Source: Amycolatopsis alba DSM 44262 (lineage in GTDB: Bacteria; Actinomycetota; Actinomycetes; Mycobacteriales; Pseudonocardiaceae). Taken from it: 64,000 bases of DNA. The stretch covers positions 1,575,021 to 1,639,020 of the forward strand of contig NZ_KB913032.1 in NCBI RefSeq assembly GCF_000384215.1, read 5' to 3'. Made by a program: the position numbers and the translations under genes. Position 1 is the first letter of the stretch. Each line of letters begins with the position of its first letter. Under the pieces are notes generated by a model, which made no database searches, had not been told where the DNA came from, and worked only from the letters and a program-made list of their open reading frames with translations. Positions 53,304 to 62,025 of this stretch are shown here, piece by piece.

Positions 53304-54239
53304 ATGGCGCCGAGCACACGGGTCGATCTGGGCGGACACCCGGTCGACGTCCCGAAGGGCGGCCTGTACGACCGCTACCGCATGGACACCGACCTCGACA
53401 CCGTCGCCGCCGACCCGCGCGTGAGCGGCGTCGACTTCTTCCGGCGGCTTCCCAAGACACGGGTCGACTCGCCGATCGGCTCCACGCTGACCCCCAACTT
53501 CTACTACCGGATCTCGACGGCCCGGCTGACCTTGCCCGCCCCCTCCCGCGCGATCCGGCGACGGCTCCCGGACGAGCTGTCATCCCTGGAGGTCGCGCCC
53601 GGCCTCGGCCTGGTGTCGGTGATGGTGTTCCGGTACGACGTCTGCGACATCGACTTCTACACCGAGGCCGCGGTGGGCGTCGCCGTCCGGCCAGCCCGGC
53701 ACGGCGGGTTCGGGTTCTTCGACCTCGTGACCGGCCTCAAGAACGACCATCTCCACTCCTACGTGCTGTCCCTGCCGGTCAGCAGCGACATCGCCCGGAT
53801 CCGCGGCCGCGACGGCTACGGCTTCCCGAAATGGGTGACGAGCCTCGACGTCGACATCGACGGCGAGCGCACCGAGGCACACGTGGCGAACGACCACGGC
53901 GGGACCGACCTCGCGCTCTCGGCGGCCACACCCCGCCAGAGCGCCCGGCCGACCGGAGAGCGGGTCTCGAACCTCACCTCGTACACCACCATCGGGGACG
54001 CCTGGCACTCGACGCTCAGCCAGACGAACGTCCTGTCGGCCGGAAGCGCGACGTTCCCGCGCGACATCGATCTCCGGCTGGGCGAAGGCCGCCTCTCCGA
54101 CGACGTCCGCTCGCTCAGCCCCCGCAGGCCGGTCCGCCTCGACGTGATGACGGAAGGGCAGCTCGCGCTCCACATGCCGGTCCCTACCTCCGTCCGACAC
54201 CGGGAGGCCCGGAAAATGACCGGCCGCGCGTTTCCGTGA
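53304..54239 (+). CDS. Acetoacetate decarboxylase-fold protein
   Basis: 311-residue protein of the acetoacetate decarboxylase superfamily. ATG 53304 follows CAGGAGG. The Schiff-base lysine motif is visible as GRDGYGFPKWVTSL (Lys near residue 178). An N-terminal segment VDLGGHPVDVPKGGLYDRYRM precedes the domain. It is divergent from the pca operon. Beta-keto-acid decarboxylation would fit the neighbourhood, but many members of this fold have other aldol/dehydratase-type activities. Confidence 0.75.
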   Translation: MAPSTRVDLGGHPVDVPKGGLYDRYRMDTDLDTVAADPRVSGVDFFRRLPKTRVDSPIGSTLTPNFYYRISTARLTLPAPSRAIRRRLPDELSSLEVAPGLGLVSVMVFRYDVCDIDFYTEAAVGVAVRPARHGGFGFFDLVTGLKNDHLHSYVLSLPVSSDIARIRGRDGYGFPKWVTSLDVDIDGERTEAHVANDHGGTDLALSAATPRQSARPTGERVSNLTSYTTIGDAWHSTLSQTNVLSAGSATFPRDIDLRLGEGRLSDDVRSLSPRRPVRLDVMTEGQLALHMPVPTSVRHREARKMTGRAFP

Positions 54240-54249
54240 CCGGCGGAGT

Positions 54250-54281
54250 GCGTCCTGCCGGGTTCGAAGCCGGCAGGACGC
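54250..54281. terminator. Bidirectional terminator hairpin
   Basis: A perfect 12-bp stem (GCGTCCTGCCGG) with an 8-base loop lies between two convergent genes, 10 bases after one stop and 8 bases from the other. Confidence 0.8.
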
Positions 54282-54289
54282 GGTCGCGC

Positions 54290-54808
54290 TCAGCCGATCC
54301 CGCTGCCGGGCGGGAACCATTCGACGGCCTTGAAGTCACCGGTCTCGACCGTCGCACTGCTCATACAGGGCGGCACGACGAACTTCCGGTCGGGATCGGG
54401 CCCCCAGCTGTAGCCGACCCGGTCGCGCCTGCCGTGGTCGTACACCGACATCCCGACCCTGCGGTCCTTGAGTTCCGGGACGTTCGTGTCCTCGACGATG
54501 CCGGTGACCACGGCGACCGGGCCGCCCACGACCAGGCAGTCGATCCGGCCCTGGAAGTAGGCGGAGATCCCGCCGCCCGCGTGGCTCACCCGGAACGTCC
54601 CCCTGCTCTCCGGGAAAAGACCGTGCGCGTCGAAGGTGAACCGGACGTCCTGGCCGTCCTTGCGCAGCATCTTGGCGCTGCCGACCAGGCTCGGTTCGGA
54701 CGGCTTCCCCTTGCCTTCCTCGGCCCCCGACGCCGGGCCAGCCGCGACGAGTGTCGTGGCGAGGACCATCGCGGCGCCGACGGCGGCGAGTTCTCGTGAT
54801 CGTTTCAT
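54290..54808 (-). CDS. Secreted protein of unknown function
   Basis: 172-residue protein with a signal peptide (ELAAVGAAMVLATTLVAAGP) and a probable cleavage after ASGA. ATG 54808 is the start. The mature part is a compact, mostly beta-predicted domain with VRFTFDAHGLFPESRGTFRV and IDCLVVGGPVAVVTGIV, plus two Cys that could pair. It resembles the many repeat-free actinomycete secreted proteins with no assigned role. Monocistronic. Confidence 0.75.
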   Translation of the reverse strand: MKRSRELAAVGAAMVLATTLVAAGPASGAEEGKGKPSEPSLVGSAKMLRKDGQDVRFTFDAHGLFPESRGTFRVSHAGGGISAYFQGRIDCLVVGGPVAVVTGIVEDTNVPELKDRRVGMSVYDHGRRDRVGYSWGPDPDRKFVVPPCMSSATVETGDFKAVEWFPPGSGIG

Positions 54809-54965
54809 TTTCCACCCCTGGAATCCCCTGGTCGCGGAACCATTCCGCGCTCCAACCATCTCGGGACGCCCGGCCGTGACGACTCCCCCGCGCAGGGGAA
54901 GCGCCTCCCTCATAACGGGGATTCGCGTATTTGGGATACCAAGTTCCGCACACTAGGCTGACGGG

Positions 54966-55931
54966 GTGACCTCGACGATCGCGGTGACCCGGTGGATTCC
55001 CGACGAAGCGCTGAAAGTGCTCGCCGAAGCCGGGGAGGTGAAACTGTCGCGCGCCGACCGGCCGCTGACGCCGGACGAACTGCGCGAGTTCGTCCGGGGC
55101 GCGTCCGCGATCGTCGGCATGCTGCACGACCGGATCGACGGCACGGTCGCCGACGCGGCGGGCCCCGGACTGAAGGTCGTGGCGAACGTGGCCGTCGGCT
55201 ACGACAACGTCGACGTCCCGGCGCTGGCCGAACGCGGAGTCACCGTCACCAACACCCCCGGCGTGCTCACCGGCGCCACCGCGGATCTGGCGTTCGGGCT
55301 GATCCTCGCGGTCACGCGACGGCTCGGCGAGGGCGAACGGCTGATCCGCTCGCGCACGCCATGGTCGTTCCACCTGGGGTTCCTGCTGGGCTCCGGACTG
55401 GAGGACAAGACGCTCGGGATCGTCGGGCTCGGCCAGATCGGGCAGGCGGTCGCGCGGCGGGCGCTCGGTTTCGGCATGCGGATCGTCTACTCGGGACGAT
55501 CGCGGGCCGCCGAAGACGTCGAGAAGGCCTTGGGCGCGAAGTACGTGTCCTTCGGCGAATTGCTGAAGAGCTCCGATGTCGTTTCACTGCACTGCCCTCT
55601 GACACCGGAGACCAGGCATCTCATCGACGCGGACGCGCTGAAGTCGATGAAGCCGGGCGCGTACCTGATCAACACCACACGCGGTCCCGTCGTCCACGAA
55701 GCGGCACTGGCGGACGCGCTCGAAGCCGGGGAGATCGCCGGAGCGGGCCTCGACGTCTTCGAGGCCGAACCCGAGGTCGAACCGCGCCTGCTGGACCGCG
55801 AAAACGTCGTCTTGACGCCGCACCTCGGATCGGCGACGGTCGAAACCCGTACTGCCATGGCCGTGCTCGCGGCCGAGAACGTCGCGTCGGTGCTCACCGG
55901 CGGAAAACCGCTGACGGAGGTTCGTCCATGA
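54966..55931 (+). CDS. D-isomer 2-hydroxyacid dehydrogenase (glyoxylate/hydroxypyruvate reductase type)
   Basis: 321-residue enzyme reducing glyoxylate or hydroxypyruvate, or oxidising D-glycerate. The NAD motif is LGIVGLGQIGQAVARRALGFG near residue 145. Catalytic Arg is in INTTRGPVV, Glu in GLDVFEAEPEVEP, His in VVLTPHLGSAT. GTG 54966 has no Shine-Dalgarno; TAGGCT ends six bases upstream, so a leaderless transcript is possible. It overlaps the glycerate kinase gene by four bases, supporting a glyoxylate-to-glycerate route. Confidence 0.9.
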   Translation: MTSTIAVTRWIPDEALKVLAEAGEVKLSRADRPLTPDELREFVRGASAIVGMLHDRIDGTVADAAGPGLKVVANVAVGYDNVDVPALAERGVTVTNTPGVLTGATADLAFGLILAVTRRLGEGERLIRSRTPWSFHLGFLLGSGLEDKTLGIVGLGQIGQAVARRALGFGMRIVYSGRSRAAEDVEKALGAKYVSFGELLKSSDVVSLHCPLTPETRHLIDADALKSMKPGAYLINTTRGPVVHEAALADALEAGEIAGAGLDVFEAEPEVEPRLLDRENVVLTPHLGSATVETRTAMAVLAAENVASVLTGGKPLTEVRP

Positions 55932-57052
55932 CTCGCGTGGTCATCGCGCCCGACAAGTTCAAGGGAAGCCTGACCGCGGTCGAGGCCGCGCAGGCGATCG
56001 CGCACGGCGTCCGCGACGCGCTGCCCGAGGCCGAGGTCTCCGCCTGCCCGGTCGCCGACGGCGGCGAGGGAACCCTGGACGTCCTCGTCGCGGCGGGCGG
56101 ACGTCTCGTGGAACTTCCGGTCCGCGGGCCGCTCGACGACACCGTCGACGCGAGTTACGTGCTGCTGGACGGAACGGCCTACGTCGAGTCGGCCCGCGCG
56201 TGCGGGATCGAGTTCGTCGAGCCGAGCCCGGACGTGGCGCTCGCCGCGCACACCTGGGGCGTCGGCGAACTCCTCGCGCACGCGCTCGACAACGGCGCGC
56301 GGCGGCTGGTGCTGACCGTCGGCGGGACCGCGAGCACCGACGGCGGCGCCGGGATGCTGGCGGCACTGGGCGCCGGGGTGTTCGACGCGTTCGGCGCGCC
56401 GGTCGGGCTCGGCGGCGGCACACTGGGCCGCGTCGCTTCGGCCGAACTCGGCCCGGTGCGCGACAGGCTCGGTTCCGTCGAGGTCGCCGTCGCCACCGAC
56501 GTGACGAACCCGCTGCTCGGAGCCCGTGGCGCGGCGGCGATCTTCGGCCCGCAGAAAGGCGCGGGCCCACGCGAGGTCGAGCAGCTGGACGAGTCACTGT
56601 CCCGCTGGGCACAGGCGTTGCGGAACGCCGGCACTCTCGACGTCTCCGACCTGCCGGGCGCAGGGGCGGGCGGCGGGGTCGCCGCCGGGGCTATCGCGGG
56701 ACTCGGCGCGACGGTCGAATCCGGTTTCCAGCTCATCGCCGGGCTCACCGGGGTCGCGGGCGCCATCGAACGCGCCGACCTCGTCATCACCGGCGAGGGG
56801 TCACTCGACGAGCAGAGTCTCGACGGCAAGGCTCCGGCGGGCATCGCGGCCCGCGCGCGGGAACACGCGGTACCGCTGATGGTGCTGGCCGGACGGATCC
56901 AGCTGGACGAGAGCCAGCTCGCCGGCCTCGGGGTCGTGGGCAGCGCCGCCCTCATCGACCACGCGCCTTCGCTCGACCACGCGCGTGCGCACGCGGCGAC
57001 GCTCTTGCGCGAGCGGGCCGGCGAGCTGGTCCGTGCCTGGGCCCGGACTTAA
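55928..57052 (+). CDS. glxK: Glycerate kinase
   Basis: Phosphorylates D-glycerate (family 1 glycerate kinase, GarK/GlxK type), 374 residues. ATG 55928 overlaps the reductase stop (ATGA). Family motifs are VIAPDKFKGSLTAVEAAQAI at the N terminus, CPVADGGEGT, VGGTASTDGGAGML and ITGEGSLDEQSLDGKAP. Together with the preceding gene it channels glyoxylate or hydroxypyruvate into glycolysis. Confidence 0.95.
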   Translation: MTRVVIAPDKFKGSLTAVEAAQAIAHGVRDALPEAEVSACPVADGGEGTLDVLVAAGGRLVELPVRGPLDDTVDASYVLLDGTAYVESARACGIEFVEPSPDVALAAHTWGVGELLAHALDNGARRLVLTVGGTASTDGGAGMLAALGAGVFDAFGAPVGLGGGTLGRVASAELGPVRDRLGSVEVAVATDVTNPLLGARGAAAIFGPQKGAGPREVEQLDESLSRWAQALRNAGTLDVSDLPGAGAGGGVAAGAIAGLGATVESGFQLIAGLTGVAGAIERADLVITGEGSLDEQSLDGKAPAGIAARAREHAVPLMVLAGRIQLDESQLAGLGVVGSAALIDHAPSLDHARAHAATLLRERAGELVRAWART

Positions 57053-57070
57053 AGCCTGAACCCGCCGGGC

Positions 57071-57382
57071 TCAGCTGCCAGGCTGGGGCTGAGCCTGCGG
57101 GAGTACGGCGAAGGCGACTTCACCGGTCTCGTCCTGCTGAACGTCGAGCACCTTGTCGTCGAGCAACGCGGCCGCTTCGGGCTCCAAGTACACCTTCGGG
57201 CCGCCGTCGGCGCCGAGGACCTTGTCGCCGCTTTCGGGTTCGGGAGCGACGGAAACCGCGAGCTGGGGACTGTCCCCCTGCTGGGAATGCATCGCGAACC
57301 GCAGCCCGCCTCCGTCCTGCCCGTTTTCCTGCCCGGTCAGTGCGGTGATCGCCTCGGCGGCGGCTTCGGTGACTGTAAGCAT
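57071..57382 (-). CDS. IscA/HesB-like protein without cysteines
   Basis: 103-residue protein with the A-type Fe-S scaffold outline: MLTVTEAAAEAITALTG, GGLRFAMHS and KVYLEPEAAALLDD. ATG 57382 follows GGAAGGG. Real IscA proteins bind cluster through three cysteines; none is present here. It therefore cannot carry a cluster in the usual way and may have a different, unknown job. Actinomycete genomes often list such proteins as HesB-like or adhesin-like. Confidence 0.7.
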   Translation of the reverse strand: MLTVTEAAAEAITALTGQENGQDGGGLRFAMHSQQGDSPQLAVSVAPEPESGDKVLGADGGPKVYLEPEAAALLDDKVLDVQQDETGEVAFAVLPQAQPQPGS

Positions 57383-57634
57383 CTCTGCCCTTCCTTCGTC
57401 GCGGTCTTGCACTTGACCGACCACGCTAGGGGGTCCCGGCATGGCCCGCCGTCTGAGTGAAGATCATTTTCCGGCCCGGCCGTCTCACAGTCGCTCACCG
57501 GCCACGCCCTCCTCGTCGGACGTTGGCCGGGACGTGCTGTACTCGACCCGGTCACCCGTGGCTTACCCGACGTCTCCGCAGGCCAAACGGCAGTGCTGTC
57601 GCGAGGATCACAATCTCTCAGCTGGTTCAATAGC

Positions 57635-57650
57635 TTCACAAATTTGTGAA
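57635..57650. promoter_or_regulatory. Perfect 16-bp palindrome upstream of the GtrA-like gene
   Basis: TTCACAAATTTGTGAA lies 22 bases before the ATG, in an AT-rich patch. It overlaps the likely -35 position, with TAGCGT (57659-57664) as a possible -10. The regulator is unknown. Confidence 0.7.
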
Positions 57651-57671
57651 ACAAGGAGTAGCGTCGTCGGT

Positions 57672-58127
57672 ATGACCACCACCAGGTGGGCGCCAGGGCA
57701 CCGGATCATCCGGCGCGCGCCGGAACGGCACCACGAGCTCGGCCACCATGCCGCTTGGTACGTCGTCGCCGGCGTCGCCGCCACCGGCCTGCAAGCGGTG
57801 CTGTTCCTTCTCCTGCAGCCGGTCCTCGGCCCCCAGGTGGCCAATCTGGTCGCGCTCGCGGTCACGACCGTCGGGAACACCGAGTTCCACCGACGGGTCA
57901 CCTTCGCCACCCGGAAGAGTCACGCGGGCAAACGGCATTTCCAAGACCTCGTGACGTTCGCCTTCTACGCCGCGTATGGCTCGATCGTGCTCGCGTCCCT
58001 CGACGCGGTGATCACCGAGCCGACCGCACTGGAACAGACCGGCGCACTGCTCGCGGCCAGCGTCGTGGGCGGCATCGCGCGCTTCGCGGTTCTTCGCTGG
58101 TGGGTCTTCGCGCGCCGGAAGGCTTAG
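57672..58127 (+). CDS. GtrA-like family membrane protein
   Basis: 151-residue protein with four predicted membrane helices of the GtrA/DPMS family, which helps move lipid-linked sugars in cell-wall glycan synthesis. ATG 57672 is at the predicted transcription start, so the message may be leaderless. Family features are VTTVGNTEFHRRVTFATR between helices two and three and RFAVLRWWVFARR at the end. The two DUF202 genes follow closely. Confidence 0.85.
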   Translation: MTTTRWAPGHRIIRRAPERHHELGHHAAWYVVAGVAATGLQAVLFLLLQPVLGPQVANLVALAVTTVGNTEFHRRVTFATRKSHAGKRHFQDLVTFAFYAAYGSIVLASLDAVITEPTALEQTGALLAASVVGGIARFAVLRWWVFARRKA

Positions 58128-58137
58128 TGTTCGACGC

Positions 58138-58488
58138 GTGGCTGAGATCAACGGACCGCGCGAAGGCGATTCGGAACCCGATTACCGATTCACGCTCGCC
58201 AACGAACGGACCTTCCTCGCCTGGCTCCGGACGGCACTGGGCCTGCTCGCCGGCGGCGTCGCCGTCCATCAGCTGGTTCCCGCCCCGACAGCGCTGAGCA
58301 CCCTCCTCGCGGGGCTGTGCGTCGTGCTGGCCGCCGTGCTCGCGGCGAGCGCGTACCCGCGCTGGCGACAGGTGCAGGCCGCGATGCGGGCGGGAAAGCC
58401 ACTGCCGAAGAGCGGGCTGCTGGTCCTGCTGACCGCCGGGATCCTCGTGATCACCGTGACCGCCGCGGCCCTGGTGGTCTTCTCATGA
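58138..58488 (+). CDS. DUF202 (YidH-type) membrane protein
   Basis: 116-residue protein. The DUF202 signature RFTLANERTFLAWLRTALGLLAGG lies at residues 16-40 (key part NERTFLAWLRTALGL). Three membrane helices follow. GTG 58138 is ten bases after the GtrA-like stop. Function unknown in the family. Confidence 0.88.
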   Translation: MAEINGPREGDSEPDYRFTLANERTFLAWLRTALGLLAGGVAVHQLVPAPTALSTLLAGLCVVLAAVLAASAYPRWRQVQAAMRAGKPLPKSGLLVLLTAGILVITVTAAALVVFS

Positions 58489-58787
58489 GTTCGGGTGATC
58501 ACGGAGCGCAAGCGGAACGGACCGGGCTGGCTTGGCGCCGGACGGCACTCGCGGCTACTGCCTGCACACTCCTGCTTCTGCACACGGCCGCACGACGGGG
58601 CTGGGGGGCGACGGTCGTCCCTGTCGCGTTCGCGGGCGCCATGGTGATCACCTTGGTCGCCGTCGGCGCGATCCGTGAACGAGCACTGCGCGGGCCGGAA
58701 ACCCCGAAACCCCTTCACCCAATCCTTGCCGTCACAACGTCGGCACTCGTCGTAGCGACCGCGGTCGCCTTGGTCGCGGTACGCTAA
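58485..58787 (+). CDS. Second DUF202-type membrane protein
   Basis: 100-residue protein overlapping the previous gene by four bases (ATGA). It begins MSSGDHGAQAERTGLAWRRT, a shorter form of the DUF202 signature, followed by three helices. It is a partner or diverged duplicate of its neighbour. The pair is commonly adjacent in actinobacteria. Function unknown. Confidence 0.85.
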   Translation: MSSGDHGAQAERTGLAWRRTALAATACTLLLLHTAARRGWGATVVPVAFAGAMVITLVAVGAIRERALRGPETPKPLHPILAVTTSALVVATAVALVAVR

Positions 58788-58932
58788 GTGCCGCGCACAT
58801 GCTGCGACACCGAAGTCCTTTTTCGCGACGCAGAGTCTCGGTTGTATTAAGCCGACTCCGTCTAATGGGCTATCTCTAGTTGAAATCTTTACTGCCGTCC
58901 GATCGACGCCTACGATTACGCTGCGTCGCAAC

Positions 58933-58971
58933 GGCGGCAGGTGAATCTGATCTTACGGAGCACCTGCCGCC
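58933..58971. other. Hairpin in the sigma-factor leader region
   Basis: GGCGGCAGGTG and its exact complement flank a 17-base AT-rich loop, 66 bases before the sigma-factor start, within an unusually AT-rich 250-bp gap. It could end the DUF202 transcript or regulate the sigma gene. Confidence 0.6.
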
Positions 58972-59037
58972 CTCAATCGTTACGGAGTGTTGACCCCTAG
59001 ACAGCGACGGTCGCAGGGTCGGCCGGGGAGGACGACC

Positions 59038-59694
59038 ATGCAAGCAACTACAAGCGCGTCCAGAACCGTCACCCCCGATGCGGTCCCCGGATACACGACT
59101 CCGGAGAACCTGCCTCGACCGGGCGGACGGCTGACGAAGGAAGACCTCGATCCCCTCGTCAAAGACGCGGGCGACGGGAATCCCGCCGCGATCCAGTCAC
59201 TGCTGAGAATGATCGGGCCCGTCGTGGTCCGGTACTGCCGGGCCAGAATGGGTGGCCGCGACCTGTCCTACCTGTCGGCGGACGACGTAGCGCAGGAAGT
59301 GTGCATGGCGGTGCTGAAGGCGCTGCCCGGCTACCAGGATCGCGGCGGTTCGTTCCTCTATCTCGTGCACGCGATCGCCGCCAACAAGGTCGCCGACGCC
59401 TACCGCGCGGTCTCCCGCGACCGGTCGGAGCCGGTACCCGAACTGCCGGAACGGCCCATCGCCGACAACGAACCCGAAACCCACGCCCTGCACCTGGACC
59501 TCGGTGCCCGGCTCAACCGGCTGCTCTCGACCCTTCCGCGAGTGCAGCAGGAGATCCTCGCCCTCCGCATCGCCGTCGGCCTTTCCGCCGCCGAAACCGC
59601 CGAGGCACTCGGGATCTCCGCCGGCAACGTGCGCGTGACGCAGCACCGCGCATTGGCCCGCCTGCGGACGATGGTCAAGCAAGACGAGTTCTGA
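59038..59694 (+). CDS. sigD: SigD/ShbA-like ECF sigma factor
   Basis: ECF-type sigma factor of 218 residues. ATG 59038 follows GGGGAGGAC. Region 2 contains VVVRYCRARMGGRDLSYLSADDVAQEVCMAVLKALP (key SADDVAQEV). Region 4 contains LSTLPRVQQEILALRIAVGLSAAETAEALG and VRVTQHRALARLRTM. These match M. tuberculosis SigD and Streptomyces ShbA, which control principal sigma-factor or stringent-response genes. No anti-sigma gene is adjacent. Confidence 0.92.
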   Translation: MQATTSASRTVTPDAVPGYTTPENLPRPGGRLTKEDLDPLVKDAGDGNPAAIQSLLRMIGPVVVRYCRARMGGRDLSYLSADDVAQEVCMAVLKALPGYQDRGGSFLYLVHAIAANKVADAYRAVSRDRSEPVPELPERPIADNEPETHALHLDLGARLNRLLSTLPRVQQEILALRIAVGLSAAETAEALGISAGNVRVTQHRALARLRTMVKQDEF

Positions 59695-59771
59695 TCTTTT
59701 CTCCCCCTGCCGCAGGTCGTTGATCGGCGGTTCTCAGGCGCCCGGACCCCGCGCCGCCCACTTTCTTCCTC

Positions 59772-59797
59772 GAACCGGCTTCCCGCCGGTTCTTTGT
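59772..59797 (+). terminator. Rho-independent terminator after the sigma factor
   Basis: An 8-bp stem, GAACCGGC/GCCGGTTC, with a TTCCC loop is followed by TTTGT. One of few sites here with a T-rich tail. Confidence 0.75.
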
Positions 59798-59827
59798 CAT
59801 ACCCGAACTCGTGCGATTGAACGGCGA

Positions 59828-60652
59828 TCACGCGAGATGGTAGGCGCGCCGCGCGGTGCCGTCGAAGAAGTCCAGCCGCTCGGCGTCGCTCAACGAGCCC
59901 GTCAGCGAAAACGCCGTGTCCACGACGACTTCGTACGCGGCCGCCAGTTCGCAGACCGGCCAGTCGGAACCGAACATCAGCCGCGAAGCCCCGAAGGACT
60001 CCAGCACGTGCTCCGCCCAGCGCGCCAGCTGCCCGACCTTCCACCGCGCCCAGTCCGCCTCGGTCACCAGCCCCGAAAGCTTGCAGTAGACGTTGTCCAG
60101 CTCGCCCAGCGCCGCGACGCCGTCCGCCCACGGCTGCCACTCCCCCGAGGAGATCGGCGGCTTCGCGGCGTGATCGAGGACGAAAACCTGATCCGGCAAC
60201 GCTTTCGCGGCGGCGAGGGCCGCGGGAAGCTGGGGTGGCTTGACCAGCAGGTCGTACGCCAGCCCGGCCTCGCCGAGAGCGGCGAGACCACGCAGGACCT
60301 CGGGCCGGGTCAGCCACGACGGATCCGCCTCGTCCTCCACCTGGTGCCGGATTCCCACCAGCGGACCGGAAAACGCGGCCAGGCGTTCGGCGACATCGGG
60401 AGCGGTGAGGTCGGTCCAGCCGACGACACCGGCGATCAGCGGTTCGGCCTCGGCGGCGGAAAGGAACTCGCGCGTCTCCTCCTCCGACGAGACCGTCTGC
60501 ACCAGCACGGTCCCCTTCACCCCGGCCGCCTTGGTCACCGCGCGGAGATCGTCCACTGTGTACGGACGGCGGATCGGTTCCAGCGCCGGACCCGTCATCC
60601 ACGGGTAGTCCCGCCGCGAGGGATCCCAGAGATGGTGATGCGCGTCGATCAA
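59828..60652 (-). CDS. L-fuconolactonase-like amidohydrolase (COG3618)
   Basis: TIM-barrel lactonase of 274 residues. TTG 60652 (MIDAHHHLWDPSRRDYPW) overlaps the reductase stop (TTGA). The metal motif HHHLWD is at the start. VVGWTDLTAPDVAERL, GIRHQVEDEADPSWL and MFGSDWPVCE with the catalytic Asp follow. This family hydrolyses sugar-acid lactones such as L-fuconolactone. The adjacent dehydrogenase and mutarotase support that use. Confidence 0.88.
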   Translation of the reverse strand: MIDAHHHLWDPSRRDYPWMTGPALEPIRRPYTVDDLRAVTKAAGVKGTVLVQTVSSEEETREFLSAAEAEPLIAGVVGWTDLTAPDVAERLAAFSGPLVGIRHQVEDEADPSWLTRPEVLRGLAALGEAGLAYDLLVKPPQLPAALAAAKALPDQVFVLDHAAKPPISSGEWQPWADGVAALGELDNVYCKLSGLVTEADWARWKVGQLARWAEHVLESFGASRLMFGSDWPVCELAAAYEVVVDTAFSLTGSLSDAERLDFFDGTARRAYHLA

Positions 60653-61620
60653 GGCCGTTCCTCCTGTCGCAGCACGGTGTCCTCACGCAACAGTCCCGCA
60701 CGGATCAGCTCCGTCCACAACTCGCGGGGCACCGGACGGCGGAAGCGTTCGGCGTTGAGCCGGACCTGGCCGGGATCGTGCGCGCCGACGACGACGGACA
60801 CCACCGCCGGATGCGCGGCGGGCAACCCCAAAGCGGCCTGGGGGAGTTCGACACCGTGCCGCTCGCAGACCTCGGCGATCCGCTGGGCCCGCTCGACCAG
60901 CTCGGCCGGAGCCTCGGCGTAGTCGTACATCGTGCCCGGCGACGCGGTGGCGAGGATCCCCGCGTTGAAGGCGCCCCCGGCCACCACGTCCACCCCGCGT
61001 TCCGTGCAGAGCGGGAGAAGATCGTCGAGGGCGGGCTGGTTGAGCAGGGTGTACCGGCCCGCCAGCAGGATCACGTCGAGATCGAACCGGCGGACGAACT
61101 CCGTGAGCATCGGCGCCTGGTTCATGCCGGCCCCGATCGCGTCGACGACACCCTGCTCCCGCAGCTCCAGCAGCGCGGGGAACGCGCCGTTGACGGTGTC
61201 TTCGAAATGTTCGTCCGGGTCGTGCACGTAGACGACGTCCACGCGATCGAGCCCGAGCCTCGTCAGACTGTCCTCGAGCGACCGGAGGATCCCGTCACGG
61301 CTGAAGTCCCAGCGTCTCTTGTACGCCGCCGGAACGACGAAACCCTGCGAGTCGGTGCGCGAGACGCCTGCCGGATTCGGCTCCAGTACCCGGCCGACCT
61401 TGGTCGACACCACGAAGTCCGTGCGGGGATACGCCGAAAGCGCAGCGCCCAGCCTTCGTTCCGACAGGCCGAGACCGTAGTGCGGCGCGGTGTCGAAGTA
61501 CCGGATGCCTTCGTCCCACGCCTGCCGGACGGTCGCTTCGGCGGTCTCGTCGGTGATGGCGTGGTACAGGTTGCCCAGCTGCGCGCAGCCGAGCCCCAAT
61601 GGGGACAAAGAGATCTTCAC
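60649..61620 (-). CDS. Aldo/keto reductase, L-fucose dehydrogenase-like
   Basis: 323-residue oxidoreductase. GTG 61620 overlaps the mutarotase stop (GTGA). Tetrad residues are Asp and Tyr in YFDTAPHYGLGLSER, Lys in VVSTKVGRVL, His in VVYVHDPDE. The segment VGRVLEPN and the C-terminal VVSVVVGAHDPGQVRLN are typical of L-fucose/D-galactose dehydrogenases (AKR). Product would be the lactone used by the neighbouring enzyme. Confidence 0.9.
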   Translation of the reverse strand: MKISLSPLGLGCAQLGNLYHAITDETAEATVRQAWDEGIRYFDTAPHYGLGLSERRLGAALSAYPRTDFVVSTKVGRVLEPNPAGVSRTDSQGFVVPAAYKRRWDFSRDGILRSLEDSLTRLGLDRVDVVYVHDPDEHFEDTVNGAFPALLELREQGVVDAIGAGMNQAPMLTEFVRRFDLDVILLAGRYTLLNQPALDDLLPLCTERGVDVVAGGAFNAGILATASPGTMYDYAEAPAELVERAQRIAEVCERHGVELPQAALGLPAAHPAVVSVVVGAHDPGQVRLNAERFRRPVPRELWTELIRAGLLREDTVLRQEERP

Positions 61621-61946
61621 GGAAGCTCCCAGACCAGGCCGACGCCCGAATCGCCGCCGGAGTAGTCGTCTTCGACGTCGAGCAGTTCCGACATCCGGGC
61701 CTGCCAGGGGATGTTGGCCGGATGGTCACGCAGGACCGCGCGCATCTTCGCGTAATCCTCCACCTCGACGACGTGGAACAGATCGAGTCCGTCACGCCAG
61801 ATCCGCCATGAACGCACGCCCGCGCCACGCAGGGCTTCGTCCAGGTCAGGCGGGATGACGGCGTGGACCGACTCGTATTCGGCCTCCTTCCCCGGCTTCA
61901 ACCGGGTGTGGAGTGCCACTCTTTGTAGTGCGACACCGTGGGTCAC
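61617..61946 (-). CDS. L-rhamnose/L-fucose mutarotase (RhaM-like)
   Basis: 109-residue protein of the L-rhamnose mutarotase family (DUF718). GTG 61946 follows GAGGAGG. Family motifs are LHTRLKPGKEAEYESVHAVI, SWRIWRDGLDLFHVVEVEDY and HPANIPWQARMSELLD. It interconverts sugar anomers for the dehydrogenase. First gene of the three-gene operon. Confidence 0.92.
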   Translation of the reverse strand: MTHGVALQRVALHTRLKPGKEAEYESVHAVIPPDLDEALRGAGVRSWRIWRDGLDLFHVVEVEDYAKMRAVLRDHPANIPWQARMSELLDVEDDYSGGDSGVGLVWELP

Positions 61947-61976
61947 CGCGCCTCCTCAGCTCGAAACATGGCACTC

Positions 61977-61988
61977 TGTCAACTGACA
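61977..61988. promoter_or_regulatory. Candidate FadR-family operator
   Basis: TGTCAACTGACA is an inverted repeat of TGTCA arms with a 2-base centre, midway in the 79-bp divergent region between the mutarotase and the FadR gene. Confidence 0.55.
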
Positions 61989-62025
61989 CTCAAACATCCG
62001 AGGTCTTCGGGGAGGGCGGTGGAAC

